Translations under genes and position numbers: made by a program
The notes under the pieces: model-generated
Database searches by the model: none
The model's input: the letters and a program-made list of their open reading frames with translations, nothing else
What the model was told of the DNA's origin: nothing
Assembly: GCA_002440825.1 (NCBI GenBank)
Contig: DJVH01000103.1
Span: 396 to 50,605, forward strand
DNA length: 50,210 nucleotides
DNA from: Bacteriovoracaceae bacterium UBA6261
Lineage (GTDB): Bacteria; Bdellovibrionota; Bacteriovoracia; Bacteriovoracales; Bacteriovoracaceae
Reading direction: 5' to 3'
In this document: piece by piece, positions 41,602 to 49,421 of the stretch
Numbering within the stretch: position 1 is the stretch's first letter
Layout of the letters: the number at the start of each line of letters is the position of its first letter

Positions 41602-42468
41602 TTACAGCTTTTTAAGGGCCTCAATATTGGTGATTCTGGTTACGTCTTCCCCTCTACATTCATCCATCTTGCAGATTTTTGAACGGTAACAGTTCTGAAC
41701 GGAATCAAGAACGTAATCACGCTCCCCTCTCACAAGAACTCCCTCAACTTCGCCGGACTTAGCATTGAAAACGGCAGAACCTGAGTTACCACCGTAAGTA
41801 TCCAGATTGGCCTGAAAATAATATTTATTCTTGTTGCTTCTGATAAAGGCGCCATCAGCAATTTTTGTAGGAAGCCCTGACGGATGCCCGATAACAACCA
41901 ATCCTGCCTTAGTATCCACTTTTCCATTTTTTCTGAACTTGAGCGGACTTCTGTCTGTAGCGCGATCAAGTCTGACCAGAGCGTAATCATTGTCAGTACC
42001 GTCATCCAGAGTTCTAGAAATGATTTCCACGCAAGAATAAACATTTTTTTTATCAATGGCCCACTTTGTATTCTCAACAGTTGTATTGCTGTAATCAAAA
42101 ACCCACGAGTAAGACTCACAGTCCGTCATTGATTGAATACAGTGTCCCGCTGTCACCAGAAGATTTGGTGCAACCAGAAAGCCGGAACAATTTGCTGCCG
42201 TCATTTGTTTTGCAAAACGTTCATCAGCACAAATACCATCGCCCATCAACGTTCCACCATTAACTGTAACTGTATTGCCCACAACTGATAATGAAGAATT
42301 GGAAATCATGGCAGCAGTCGAAGCTGCTAACGTTTTATAAAGGGCGTTCGGGCTTTGATAAACATCCATGCGGTTATCATCGCCATAAACAACTTTTTCA
42401 ATATCGCGCGCGAAAGCGTGGGTATTAAGGAGAACTGTCATTAGTAAAATTGTATTTTTGAATTGCAT
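41602..42468 (-). CDS. Secreted trypsin-like serine protease (S1 family), paralogue
   Basis: A 288-residue protein with signal peptide (MQFKNTILLMTVLLNTHAFA). Catalytic motifs are TAGHC (His), NDYALVRLDRATDRSPLKF (Asp) and GNSGSAV (Ser). It aligns over its length with the adjacent gene, including the shared RSPLK(F/L), IGHPxGLP and VEGxLVRGExDYV blocks. The tail has a small cysteine cluster (CYRSKICKMDEC). AGGTAGG precedes the ATG. The two genes look like a tandem duplication followed by divergence and are 51 bp apart. Confidence 0.92.
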   Translation of the reverse strand: MQFKNTILLMTVLLNTHAFARDIEKVVYGDDNRMDVYQSPNALYKTLAASTAAMISNSSLSVVGNTVTVNGGTLMGDGICADERFAKQMTAANCSGFLVAPNLLVTAGHCIQSMTDCESYSWVFDYSNTTVENTKWAIDKKNVYSCVEIISRTLDDGTDNDYALVRLDRATDRSPLKFRKNGKVDTKAGLVVIGHPSGLPTKIADGAFIRSNKNKYYFQANLDTYGGNSGSAVFNAKSGEVEGVLVRGERDYVLDSVQNCYRSKICKMDECRGEDVTRITNIEALKKL

Positions 42469-42488
42469 TGATTACCTACCTTAGTTTT

Positions 42489-42523
42489 TAAAAAAGTAGT
42501 GGCCGAACAAATCGGCCACTACT
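42489..42523 (-). terminator. Rho-independent terminator
   Basis: A 12-bp perfect stem (AGTAGTGGCCGA 42495-42506, TCGGCCACTACT 42512-42523) with a 5-base loop; TTTTTT follows on the minus strand. It ends the gene at 42557-43798 before the protease genes. Confidence 0.88.
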
Positions 42524-42556
42524 ACATTTACGGAGGAAAAAGACACGCGAGAAATT

Positions 42557-43798
42557 TTAATTCAATAAAAGTCCATCAAATGGATTTAGGTACTGAGCAT
42601 AAAGTTTGTTCAGACTTTCTGAATCACCATTTGATTCAAAATATCCATAAAGTGCGCCTTCAGTAATTTTTTGTTTTTCGTAGTAAGACTTGATGAATGA
42701 ATCAACATTGTCTTTAATCATCTGACTCATCGGCACAAAGCTTAAACCAAGACCAGCAAGACTCAACATCACTCTCTTGCGGACAATTTGCGTAGGCTTA
42801 TCGAAGTTATAGGCAACAGCTGGTCTTTTCTGGAACATACCTTCTTTATCAAAAAGGTTAACGATCACTTTGTCGTTATTGTATGTTACTTTCTGGAAAG
42901 CGTAGTTCATACGATCACCGACTTCAGTGTAGATCGATTGCGCGTTTCTCAAATTAGCTGTCGCATTTCTATAATTTGTGTAGAAATTGTTAACTCCATA
43001 CTTTGCCCAGTTTGATTTCGCGGCACTTGATTCCCAAAAAGCAAACCACTCGATGCGCGATTCATAGATAGATGACCAGACAAGATTCACTTCATCGTGA
43101 GTCAGTCCAAGTTCCTCTTCTTTGAAGTTTTCCAGGTAATGAAGAAGCATATTCTGGTGATACATTCTTCTTTCTCTGATGAGTTTTTCAACCTGAACAA
43201 TGACGTAACTGACAGTATTCAGCATTGGAATATTTGACATTCTCTTGCGGGCAAAATCCAATCCCCAAGTCACTGCTTTGTACGTTACATTTCTCTTATA
43301 GAAGTAAGAAGAATCATTGACGTTGGCAATCATGGTAGGATCAAGAAGTAAAAGAGCATCTGTCATTTTCCCTTGAAACTGATTCACAACATCCTTGAAA
43401 ATGTCGTGAGAAAAAATGAAATCAATATTCAGCACAGCCAGTTTTTTCAAAGAATCAACAACGTATTGAACGTTTTGATCAAATTGTCTTTGCTCACCTG
43501 TAAACTGATAGTCCATCTCTTCTTCAAGAACATTTTTCACATCAGCTTCATAACTAGCAAGGTTTGTATTATTGATTAAGTTCTGCTCAGACTGCAACTG
43601 AGACTTAACCAATTTTACATATGGTTCAACAGTAAACTTTACGGGCAAAGTTCTGTCGCGAATTCCGATTAATTTTCCATCTGCACTTCTGACAATTTGA
43701 AAACGCTTATTGAAGGCGTCGGCCGATTTGGCATTAGCTGTTTGAATGGTCATTGTGATCAGACACAATAAACCCATCACTAGTGAAAGTGATCTCAT
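42557..43798 (-). CDS. Exported protein of unknown function (413 aa)
   Basis: Starts at the ATG at 43798, which has a strong AAGGAGG site; the frame opens at 43831. The signal peptide is MRSLSLVMGLLCLITMTIQTANA. The mature protein is about 390 residues, largely helical and without cysteines. Patterns include VKNVLEEEMDYQFTGEQRQF, RKRMSNIPMLNTVSYVIVQV and a C-terminal hydrophobic segment (LSLAGLGLSFVPMSQMI). No family is recognised. It has its own promoter and terminator. Confidence 0.8.
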   Translation of the reverse strand: MRSLSLVMGLLCLITMTIQTANAKSADAFNKRFQIVRSADGKLIGIRDRTLPVKFTVEPYVKLVKSQLQSEQNLINNTNLASYEADVKNVLEEEMDYQFTGEQRQFDQNVQYVVDSLKKLAVLNIDFIFSHDIFKDVVNQFQGKMTDALLLLDPTMIANVNDSSYFYKRNVTYKAVTWGLDFARKRMSNIPMLNTVSYVIVQVEKLIRERRMYHQNMLLHYLENFKEEELGLTHDEVNLVWSSIYESRIEWFAFWESSAAKSNWAKYGVNNFYTNYRNATANLRNAQSIYTEVGDRMNYAFQKVTYNNDKVIVNLFDKEGMFQKRPAVAYNFDKPTQIVRKRVMLSLAGLGLSFVPMSQMIKDNVDSFIKSYYEKQKITEGALYGYFESNGDSESLNKLYAQYLNPFDGLLLN

Positions 43799-43830
43799 AT
43801 TTTCCTCCTTGAAAAACAGTGTCAAAAACA

Positions 43831-43836
43831 ATTATA
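43831..43836 (-). promoter_or_regulatory. Candidate -10 box of the 413-aa exported protein gene
   Basis: Perfect TATAAT on the minus strand, 32 bp before the ATG at 43798. The nearest -35-like sequence (TCGACA) is 19 bp upstream, longer than ideal. Confidence 0.4.
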
Positions 43837-43920
43837 GATCGCCTTCACACGATTCTGTCGAATGTAAGAAAATATGATTTTTGAATTTGTAATGTTAGAA
43901 AAAGAAAATCAATCAGGGTG

Positions 43921-43949
43921 AAAAAAGAATTCTGATCTTTTAGATCAGA
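43921..43949 (-). terminator. Terminator overlapping a stop codon
   Basis: TCTGATCT and AGATCAGA (43931-43949) form an 8-bp stem with a 3-base loop, followed on the minus strand by ATTCTTTTTT. The TGA stop of the winged-helix gene (43945-43947) lies inside the stem. Confidence 0.7.
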
Positions 43950-44373
43950 TTTCGAAGTCGTCGTAAGTTTGTTCGAAAGCTTCATCAAGCTCTTTTGAAA
44001 AATAACGTCTGGCAAAGTATTGACCAGCGCGAATTGTTTTTATCATTTCATATTCTTCTAGTTTTCTTAATGCCGAATAAACATCTTCAATGGCAAGGCC
44101 AAGATTTTTGGCCATCTCTGTATGAGACATCATTTGCGAAATACCATGTGAACGATGCAAATTAGGAAAGCACCAGACACGGCGATAAATATACATAAGA
44201 ACTAAAATTTCTATGCGGCTAAGTTTGTAATCAACAATGACTTTGTCGAAAAATACATCAGGGATTTCAGAAGTGCTTGGAGCGTGCGCAAGATCGCCGC
44301 CCCCTTTATCGTGGGTGCTGTCTTGCTTTTTTTTGGAGCGATGTTCGGCCAGAATAGATTGTAAGTCGACCAT
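43945..44373 (-). CDS. Winged-helix DNA-binding-like protein
   Basis: A 142-residue protein (159 from a GTG at 44424 that has no ribosome site). Residues about 50-125 look like a winged helix: KLSRIEILVLMYIYRRVW, then SHTEMAKNLGLAIEDVYSALRKLEEYEMI, a helix-turn-helix plus wing typical of MarR/replication-initiator-like domains. The N-terminus is charged and probably disordered; the C-terminal tail is acidic. A regulator role is inferred from the fold only. It stands before the GNAT/CCA/LysR operon on the same strand. Confidence 0.65.
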   Translation of the reverse strand: MVDLQSILAEHRSKKKQDSTHDKGGGDLAHAPSTSEIPDVFFDKVIVDYKLSRIEILVLMYIYRRVWCFPNLHRSHGISQMMSHTEMAKNLGLAIEDVYSALRKLEEYEMIKTIRAGQYFARRYFSKELDEAFEQTYDDFEI

Positions 44374-44464
44374 AATCACATTTCCCTGCTTCGCTTGAAG
44401 CGCCTTCTCATTTAAGTCTAGCACAAAACTAAATTGAAAACTACTAGGCCAGTACCCGCCCGTG

Positions 44465-45001
44465 TTACTCGGTCTTTTTCCCCATAAATAGCAGCGGGGA
44501 AGAATTGAATGAACGCACTACTTCATGAGTAAATCCCAGACGACGATAGAAAGAAATATTTTTTGCCTCAGGAGAAGTGATTAGATGAACGCCATGAATT
44601 TTAAGGGATTGGAGATCTTCAACAAACTTTTCAACTAAATGGCTACCTAGCCCTCGACCTCTGCAGTCGGGATGAAAGTTAATGTGAAGATGAGCAGGAA
44701 AATCGTCAAACAAGTCTTCAAAAACGGTGTAGCCCGGAACCTCAAGAACAGTTTTTGCCTGCAATGAATTCAGACAACCGCTTAAATACCCCAGCAATTT
44801 TTTTTCTTCAATCATAAGATAGAAATGGTCCGGATATAGACGGATAAAATCGCCGCACCACTTTTTAAAAAAAGCTTCTTTCCTTTCCGGTGATGAAAAT
44901 TCTTTAATCGAAGTTGAAAGAAAAAAAATATTTTGAATCTGCTCCAGCATTTGATGTTTTTCGAAGTCCGGAATATTGTTCAGTGTCGTTATTTCAATCA
45001 T
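44465..45001 (-). CDS. GNAT-family N-acetyltransferase
   Basis: A 178-residue GNAT protein. The acetyl-CoA loop is clear in CRGRGLGSHLVEKFVEDL (about 124-141), after the beta4 strand PAHLHINFHPD, and the end is SFYRRLGFTHE. Substrate unknown. The start overlaps the stop of the CCA-like gene by 4 bp (ATGA type), so it is the last gene of the LysR-CCA-GNAT operon. Confidence 0.9.
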   Translation of the reverse strand: MIEITTLNNIPDFEKHQMLEQIQNIFFLSTSIKEFSSPERKEAFFKKWCGDFIRLYPDHFYLMIEEKKLLGYLSGCLNSLQAKTVLEVPGYTVFEDLFDDFPAHLHINFHPDCRGRGLGSHLVEKFVEDLQSLKIHGVHLITSPEAKNISFYRRLGFTHEVVRSFNSSPLLFMGKKTE

Positions 45002-46176
45002 GATTTCAGTTTTCTTTTTAATGCATTTAAATAGGGAAAATAAGATCGAAGCGAAGGCTTTACAGACTCTATCTCTTCTTTTGAAAACTCACCATTTTTC
45101 CAGTCATCTGGTCCAAAAGGAAGAAATTCTTTCTTTAAATGCAGTAGCTCAAACCAGATATTTTTATCTTCACAGTTCTTCACGTCTTTGAAAAAGGAAT
45201 CAGCAAGAGCTTCTTCTGTATCCATTGAAACTAGAGTGTTGAGATCATTTTCTGTGATGGCAGAAAGAGTGGAAAATGAATTGAGAAAAGATTCAAGATC
45301 TTTTAAAGTTTTCGCCGGTAAATTAAAAAAATGCGCAACTTTCTCGGCATCTTTCTTATCTTGTTGGTAAATAAACCCCAGGAGTTCTTCCCTATTCCGT
45401 ATTTCGGGAGAGAAATGATATTTTCTGAATACATCAAACTCAGCGGGAATTTTTAGAGAGTGCTCATTTACCAATTTGTTAAATAAATTTAAAAATTTGC
45501 CAGGTAAAGACTTGAGCATCTCTTCCTTAAAGTAATGTTGCGAGAGTTTTGATAAATTGAATTGCTTCAGATTTTTAAGTAATTCGGCGTCCATGATAAA
45601 GCGATCAAATTTCACCTGGAAACGAATCAATCTCAAAAACCTTACCGAATCATGATAAAAATCTTCGCTCACAGGTTTAATCAGACCTGATTTTAAATCC
45701 TGAAATCCATGATAAGGATCTACCAGCTCATCTTTTCTTTGCTTAACATCGAGCTTGATGCCGATAGCGTTGATTGTAAAATCTCTGCGTTTAAATGAAT
45801 TTTCATAGGAAAGATTTGAATCGAGAGTGGCCTCAAAATGATGATGAGAAAAATTGTCGTCGAGATTTTTTTCACTTCTCGGCGATGAAAATTCCAACTG
45901 GTAGCCACCAAGATCCACTCTGGTAATCAAATAAGGAAGTATTTTAAAGGAAAAATGATTCTTCTTAAGATGATCGACAAAGCGCTGGTAATACTGCGCC
46001 CATTCAGAGGGAGACACATCAACGGAAGCACGGATTTCAAAATCAAAATCGTTTCCAATTGTATCAGCAAAGAAAAAATCGCGGGGAATTCCCCCGACTA
46101 AAGTTAAAACAAATCCCAGCGATTCAACATCTTTTAAAAATTCGTGAATAGACGCCGGCAGACGTTCAATAATCAT
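44998..46176 (-). CDS. CCA tRNA nucleotidyltransferase / poly(A) polymerase family protein
   Basis: A 392-residue class II nucleotidyltransferase. The N-terminal palm shows LVGGIPRDFFF (about 27-37) for the GGxxRD motif, DFDFEI for the catalytic Asp pair, and RRDFTINAIGI for the ribose/nucleotide motif. The neck has DSVRFLRLIRFQVKF with the conserved Arg pair and FKEEMLKSL. It could be the CCA-adding enzyme or a poly(A) polymerase; these are hard to separate by sequence. Four-base overlaps join it to LysR upstream and GNAT downstream. Confidence 0.9.
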   Translation of the reverse strand: MIIERLPASIHEFLKDVESLGFVLTLVGGIPRDFFFADTIGNDFDFEIRASVDVSPSEWAQYYQRFVDHLKKNHFSFKILPYLITRVDLGGYQLEFSSPRSEKNLDDNFSHHHFEATLDSNLSYENSFKRRDFTINAIGIKLDVKQRKDELVDPYHGFQDLKSGLIKPVSEDFYHDSVRFLRLIRFQVKFDRFIMDAELLKNLKQFNLSKLSQHYFKEEMLKSLPGKFLNLFNKLVNEHSLKIPAEFDVFRKYHFSPEIRNREELLGFIYQQDKKDAEKVAHFFNLPAKTLKDLESFLNSFSTLSAITENDLNTLVSMDTEEALADSFFKDVKNCEDKNIWFELLHLKKEFLPFGPDDWKNGEFSKEEIESVKPSLRSYFPYLNALKRKLKS

Positions 46177-47078
46177 ATTTTAAACGTGTCTCTGTTTGAA
46201 AGAAGCCTTTTAATTGTATTTTTGATACGAGCGAGCTCTTCAGATTCCTTTTGATAAACAATATAAAGCTTACCATTGGAAATTTCGAACTCTCCGCCAA
46301 GAGTTGAAACTTTATCTTTAAAATAAGAGCGGTTTAAAACGTGATTTGGAACAACGGCCACGCCAAGTCCTTCATACACGGCCTGCAACATGTGACCGTG
46401 GGAATTGACGGTAAATCGTGTGTTAAGTTTTTTTGGTGTGGATTTAAATTTGGAGCGGCACCATCTGAAAAATAAATGATCATCTTTTTCAAAGAGAACA
46501 ACTGGCAGCTCTTCTAATTTGGAAAGAGTCAGCTTGCTTTTGAATTGGTAATCTTTGTGATTTTTTGGATAAACAAGAGTTGATTTCTCTTCAAGAAAAA
46601 ATTCTTTTTCTCCCTGACTTGGGATCTCGTCTTCTGGAAGAACGAGAATATCAAGAAGGTTATTTTCAAAATCAGCGACAAGCTCTTCGACATGTCCCAT
46701 GCGTACAGAAAGGCGCAAGTCAGGATTTTCGGTCGCATACTCGACGATTTCATGAGCAAGCCAGCTCTTTCCGATCCCCGTAAGTGTCCCGATGCGGACC
46801 TTTCCTTTCATCGAATCTCGGTCTTCTTGTAAACCTTCAAGAGTATCCTGCATTTCCGCCAGAAATTGAGAGCCAAATTGATAAAGACGTTCGCCTTCAC
46901 TGGTAAGAACAACGTTTTTTCCCGATCGTTTAAATATTTTTACTTCAAGCTTGCTTTCGAGATTTTTGATACTCTGGCTGATAGCGGACTGGGTAACTCC
47001 CAGGTCTTCCGCAGCTCTTGAAAAGCTTTTTGCGCGAGTGACTGCGACTAAGGTTTGCAGTTGTGATGTTTCGATCAT
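46173..47078 (-). CDS. LysR-family transcriptional regulator
   Basis: A 301-residue LTTR. The N-terminal winged helix is SFSRAAEDLGVTQSAISQSIKNLESKLEVKIFKRSG, followed by the effector-binding domain (IGTLTGIGKSWLAHEIVEY, LDILVLPEDEI, GHMLQAVYEGLGVAVVPNHVL). The inducer is unknown. It is the first gene of a LysR-CCA-GNAT operon. An LTTR-type palindrome lies 19 bp upstream of the start, consistent with autoregulation. Confidence 0.93.
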   Translation of the reverse strand: MIETSQLQTLVAVTRAKSFSRAAEDLGVTQSAISQSIKNLESKLEVKIFKRSGKNVVLTSEGERLYQFGSQFLAEMQDTLEGLQEDRDSMKGKVRIGTLTGIGKSWLAHEIVEYATENPDLRLSVRMGHVEELVADFENNLLDILVLPEDEIPSQGEKEFFLEEKSTLVYPKNHKDYQFKSKLTLSKLEELPVVLFEKDDHLFFRWCRSKFKSTPKKLNTRFTVNSHGHMLQAVYEGLGVAVVPNHVLNRSYFKDKVSTLGGEFEISNGKLYIVYQKESEELARIKNTIKRLLSNRDTFKI

Positions 47079-47096
47079 GGATTGGCCTCTTAAGAA

Positions 47097-47113
47097 CTAA
47101 TCTGTACTATTAG
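47097..47113. promoter_or_regulatory. LysR-type (T-N11-A) operator
   Basis: CTAAT-CTGTACT-ATTAG is a perfect 5-bp interrupted palindrome containing a T-N11-A core, 19 bp upstream of the LysR start codon. It is a likely autoregulatory binding site. Confidence 0.5.
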
Positions 47114-47156
47114 GCCATACTAACACAAAATCTAAATAAAAAAAGGCCTGACTAAT

Positions 47157-47181
47157 AAAAAGGGCCTCCAATTGGAGGCCC
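47157..47181. terminator. Bidirectional terminator after the EF-G gene
   Basis: GGGCCTCC-AATT-GGAGGCCC (47162-47181), an 8-bp perfect stem. On the minus strand TTTTT follows, ending the EF-G transcript; on the plus strand TTCTTTTTTT follows. Confidence 0.88.
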
Positions 47182-47213
47182 TTCTTTTTTTATTTCGAAA
47201 TTTTTTAAAGAAA

Positions 47214-49319
47214 CTATTCTGCTTGAGCAGCAAGTTTCTCTTTTCTTTCAGCGATAACTTTTTCAGCAACGTTGTTTGGACATGGTTCGTATTTAGCGAA
47301 TTCCATTGTGTACGAAGCTTTACCAGCTGACATAGAACGTAGGATTGTTGAGTAACCAAACATTTCTGAAAGTGGAACAAGAGCGTTGATGATAACGTCA
47401 CCTGTTTCATTTGATTCAGAAGCCTGGATGATACCGCGACGAGAAGACAAGTCACCGATAACGCCCCCTTGATATTCATCTGGAGTCTCAACTTCAACTT
47501 TCATGATTGGCTCAAGGATAACTGGCTGAGCAGCTTTAACAGCTTGTCTCATCGCCATTCTTGCAGCAATTCTGAAGGCCATATCAGAAGAGTCGACGTC
47601 ATGGTAACGACCGTCTTGTAGGTAAACTTCAACGTTGATAAGTGGGAACGCTGCTAGAGGTCCTTTATCCATAACGTCGTTGAAACCTTTCTCACACGAA
47701 GCGATGAATTCGTTAGGAATCGCACCACCTTTGATCTCGTTGAAGAACTTGAACACTTGTTCTTCGTTCTCTTTCTTTTCTTCAGCAAGAGGTTTAATCA
47801 TCCCGATAACGTGACCGAATTGACCAGAACCACCCGTTTGCTTTTTGTGGAGGTAATCGAATTTCGCTTCAGAACGGATTGTCTCACGGTAGTTAACCTG
47901 AGGCGCACCAACTTGAACGTCACAGTTGTATTCGCGTTTTAGACGTTCAACGTAAATCTCAAGGTGAAGTTCCCCCATACCTGCAATACGTGTTTCAGCA
48001 GATTCTTCATCTGTGTAAACGTGGAAAGTAGGGTCTTCTTTCATGAAGCGTGAAAGACCTTTTGAAAGTCTTGTTTGTTGATCTTTATCTTTAACAGAGA
48101 TCGAAAGTTCGATAACCGCTGCTGGTACGTGCATACCTTCACATGATAAATGTGTTGGACCGTCTTCAGCTACGAATGTATCCCCTGACGCACAGTCGAT
48201 ACCGATAAGAGCGATGATGTCACCTGAACCTACGGTTTCGATGTTTTCGCGATCGTTAGCGTTCATACGAACGATACGGCCTACGCGAACTTTTTTCTTC
48301 GTTCTTGTGTTAACGATTGTGTCACCTTTATTCAAAGTTCCTTGGTAAATACGAGTGTAAGTCAACTGGCCGAATTGCTCGTCAGTGATTTTGAACGCCA
48401 TACAAACAAGTGGCTTAGAGTTATCTGGAGTAAGTTCAATTTTCTCATTCTTCTCATTGTCGATCGCTTTAGGGCGAGCACATGTAAGTGGAGATGGAAG
48501 ATATCTAGCAACACCGTTAAGAAGAAGTTGAACACCTTTGTTCTTGAAAGCTGAACCCATGAATACTGGAGTAAGCTTAAGAGATTGAGTTCCTTTCTTG
48601 ATTGCTCCGTGAATTTCTTCTTCAGAAACTTCTTCACCACCAAGAATTTTTTCAACCATTGCATCGTCGAATTCAGAAGCTGCATCAAGAAGCTTTTCTC
48701 TGAATGTTTCGATATCTTCTGCCATATCTGCAGGAGGAGCTTCTACTCTGATTTTTTCGCCGTTTTCGCCGTCGAAGTAATAAGCTTGTCTTGTAATAAG
48801 ATCTACGACACCTTTGAAGTTTTCTTCAGCGCCGATTGGAAGCTGCATAAGAACTGCATTGTGGTAAAGTTTTTCTCTAAGAGCTGCCACACCTTTGTGA
48901 GGGTTAGCACCCATACGGTCCATCTTGTTCAAGAAGGCCATACGAGGAACAGCGTAACGCTTCATCTGACGGTCAACCGTGATTGACTGAGATTGAACGC
49001 CTGCAACTGAACAGATAACCAGGATCGCTCCATCAAGAACTCGAAGAGAACGCTCAACTTCCACTGTGAAATCCACGTGTCCCGGAGTATCGATCAGGTT
49101 GAGTTGATACACTTGTCCATCACGCGCCTTGTAATTCAGCGCAGCGGTCTGTGCCTTGATGGTAATGCCGCGCTCGCGCTCCAGGTCCATGGAGTCCAGC
49201 ACTTGGGCCTCCATTTCACGATCGGACAAGCCGCCGCAGAGTTGAATGATACGGTCAGCCAGCGTGGATTTGCCGTGGTCGATGTGAGCGATGATCGAAA
49301 AATTGCGGATGTTTTTCAT
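47214..49319 (-). CDS. fusA: Elongation factor G whose N-terminus is replaced by LepA sequence (chimeric ORF)
   Basis: A 701-residue open frame. From residue ~85 onward it is EF-G, the GTPase that drives ribosomal translocation: EVERSLRVLDGAILVICSVAGVQSQSITVDRQ, NKMDRMGANP (G4), domain II, and the C-terminal domains with GGAIPNEFI and GDLSSRRG. SVAGVQSQ and VDRQMKRY resemble the spd/mitochondrial-type EF-G1 branch. Residues 1-84 are instead LepA: MKNIRNFSIIAHIDHGKSTL and SDREMEAQVLDSMDLERERG. GC rises from about 42 % to 54 % at the switch. The native fusA start is therefore missing, and the ORF as written is probably not a real gene. Confidence 0.85.
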   Translation of the reverse strand: MKNIRNFSIIAHIDHGKSTLADRIIQLCGGLSDREMEAQVLDSMDLERERGITIKAQTAALNYKARDGQVYQLNLIDTPGHVDFTVEVERSLRVLDGAILVICSVAGVQSQSITVDRQMKRYAVPRMAFLNKMDRMGANPHKGVAALREKLYHNAVLMQLPIGAEENFKGVVDLITRQAYYFDGENGEKIRVEAPPADMAEDIETFREKLLDAASEFDDAMVEKILGGEEVSEEEIHGAIKKGTQSLKLTPVFMGSAFKNKGVQLLLNGVARYLPSPLTCARPKAIDNEKNEKIELTPDNSKPLVCMAFKITDEQFGQLTYTRIYQGTLNKGDTIVNTRTKKKVRVGRIVRMNANDRENIETVGSGDIIALIGIDCASGDTFVAEDGPTHLSCEGMHVPAAVIELSISVKDKDQQTRLSKGLSRFMKEDPTFHVYTDEESAETRIAGMGELHLEIYVERLKREYNCDVQVGAPQVNYRETIRSEAKFDYLHKKQTGGSGQFGHVIGMIKPLAEEKKENEEQVFKFFNEIKGGAIPNEFIASCEKGFNDVMDKGPLAAFPLINVEVYLQDGRYHDVDSSDMAFRIAARMAMRQAVKAAQPVILEPIMKVEVETPDEYQGGVIGDLSSRRGIIQASESNETGDVIINALVPLSEMFGYSTILRSMSAGKASYTMEFAKYEPCPNNVAEKVIAERKEKLAAQAE
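49068..49094. other. Chimeric junction between two genomes
   Basis: The 27 bases encoding IDTPGHVDF are compatible with both LepA and EF-G. Sequence to the left is EF-G, to the right LepA. The break lies inside this shared motif, as expected of an assembly join across conserved sequence. Confidence 0.8.
49068..49319 (-). CDS. lepA: LepA/EF-4 N-terminal fragment (84 residues, from another genome)
   Basis: The N-terminal 84 residues of elongation factor 4, the back-translocation GTPase: IIAHIDHGKST (G1), SDREMEAQVLDSMDLERERGITIKAQ (the LepA-specific switch I region), ending LIDTPGHVDF (G3). True LepA would continue with SYEVSRSL; here EF-G follows. About 54 % GC by hand count, codon use like the downstream mucD. 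In betaproteobacteria lepA follows mucD, as here. Truncated by the join. Confidence 0.85.
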
Positions 49320-49327
49320 TTTCAGGT

Positions 49328-49362
49328 AGCAAGAAGGGCGCCGAAAAGGCGCCCTTCTTGCT
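49328..49362. terminator. 15-bp perfect hairpin between mucD and lepA
   Basis: AGCAAGAAGGGCGCC (49328-49342) and its perfect complement (49348-49362) surround GAAAA. No strong T-tract follows on the minus strand, so it may be an attenuator or mRNA-processing hairpin. It belongs to the GC-rich foreign segment. Confidence 0.55.
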
Positions 49363-49421
49363 TAACAGACTGTTCGAGCGCGGATTTTACCGCAAAGCAG
49401 TGGAATCCGCACCCGAAGAGA

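Noticed and set aside
47214..49319. A genuine LepA-EF-G fusion protein of biological interest
   Set aside because: The switch occurs exactly in shared conserved sequence, coincides with a base-composition change and a gene-order change, and the result is one normal-length EF-G, as expected of an assembly chimera.
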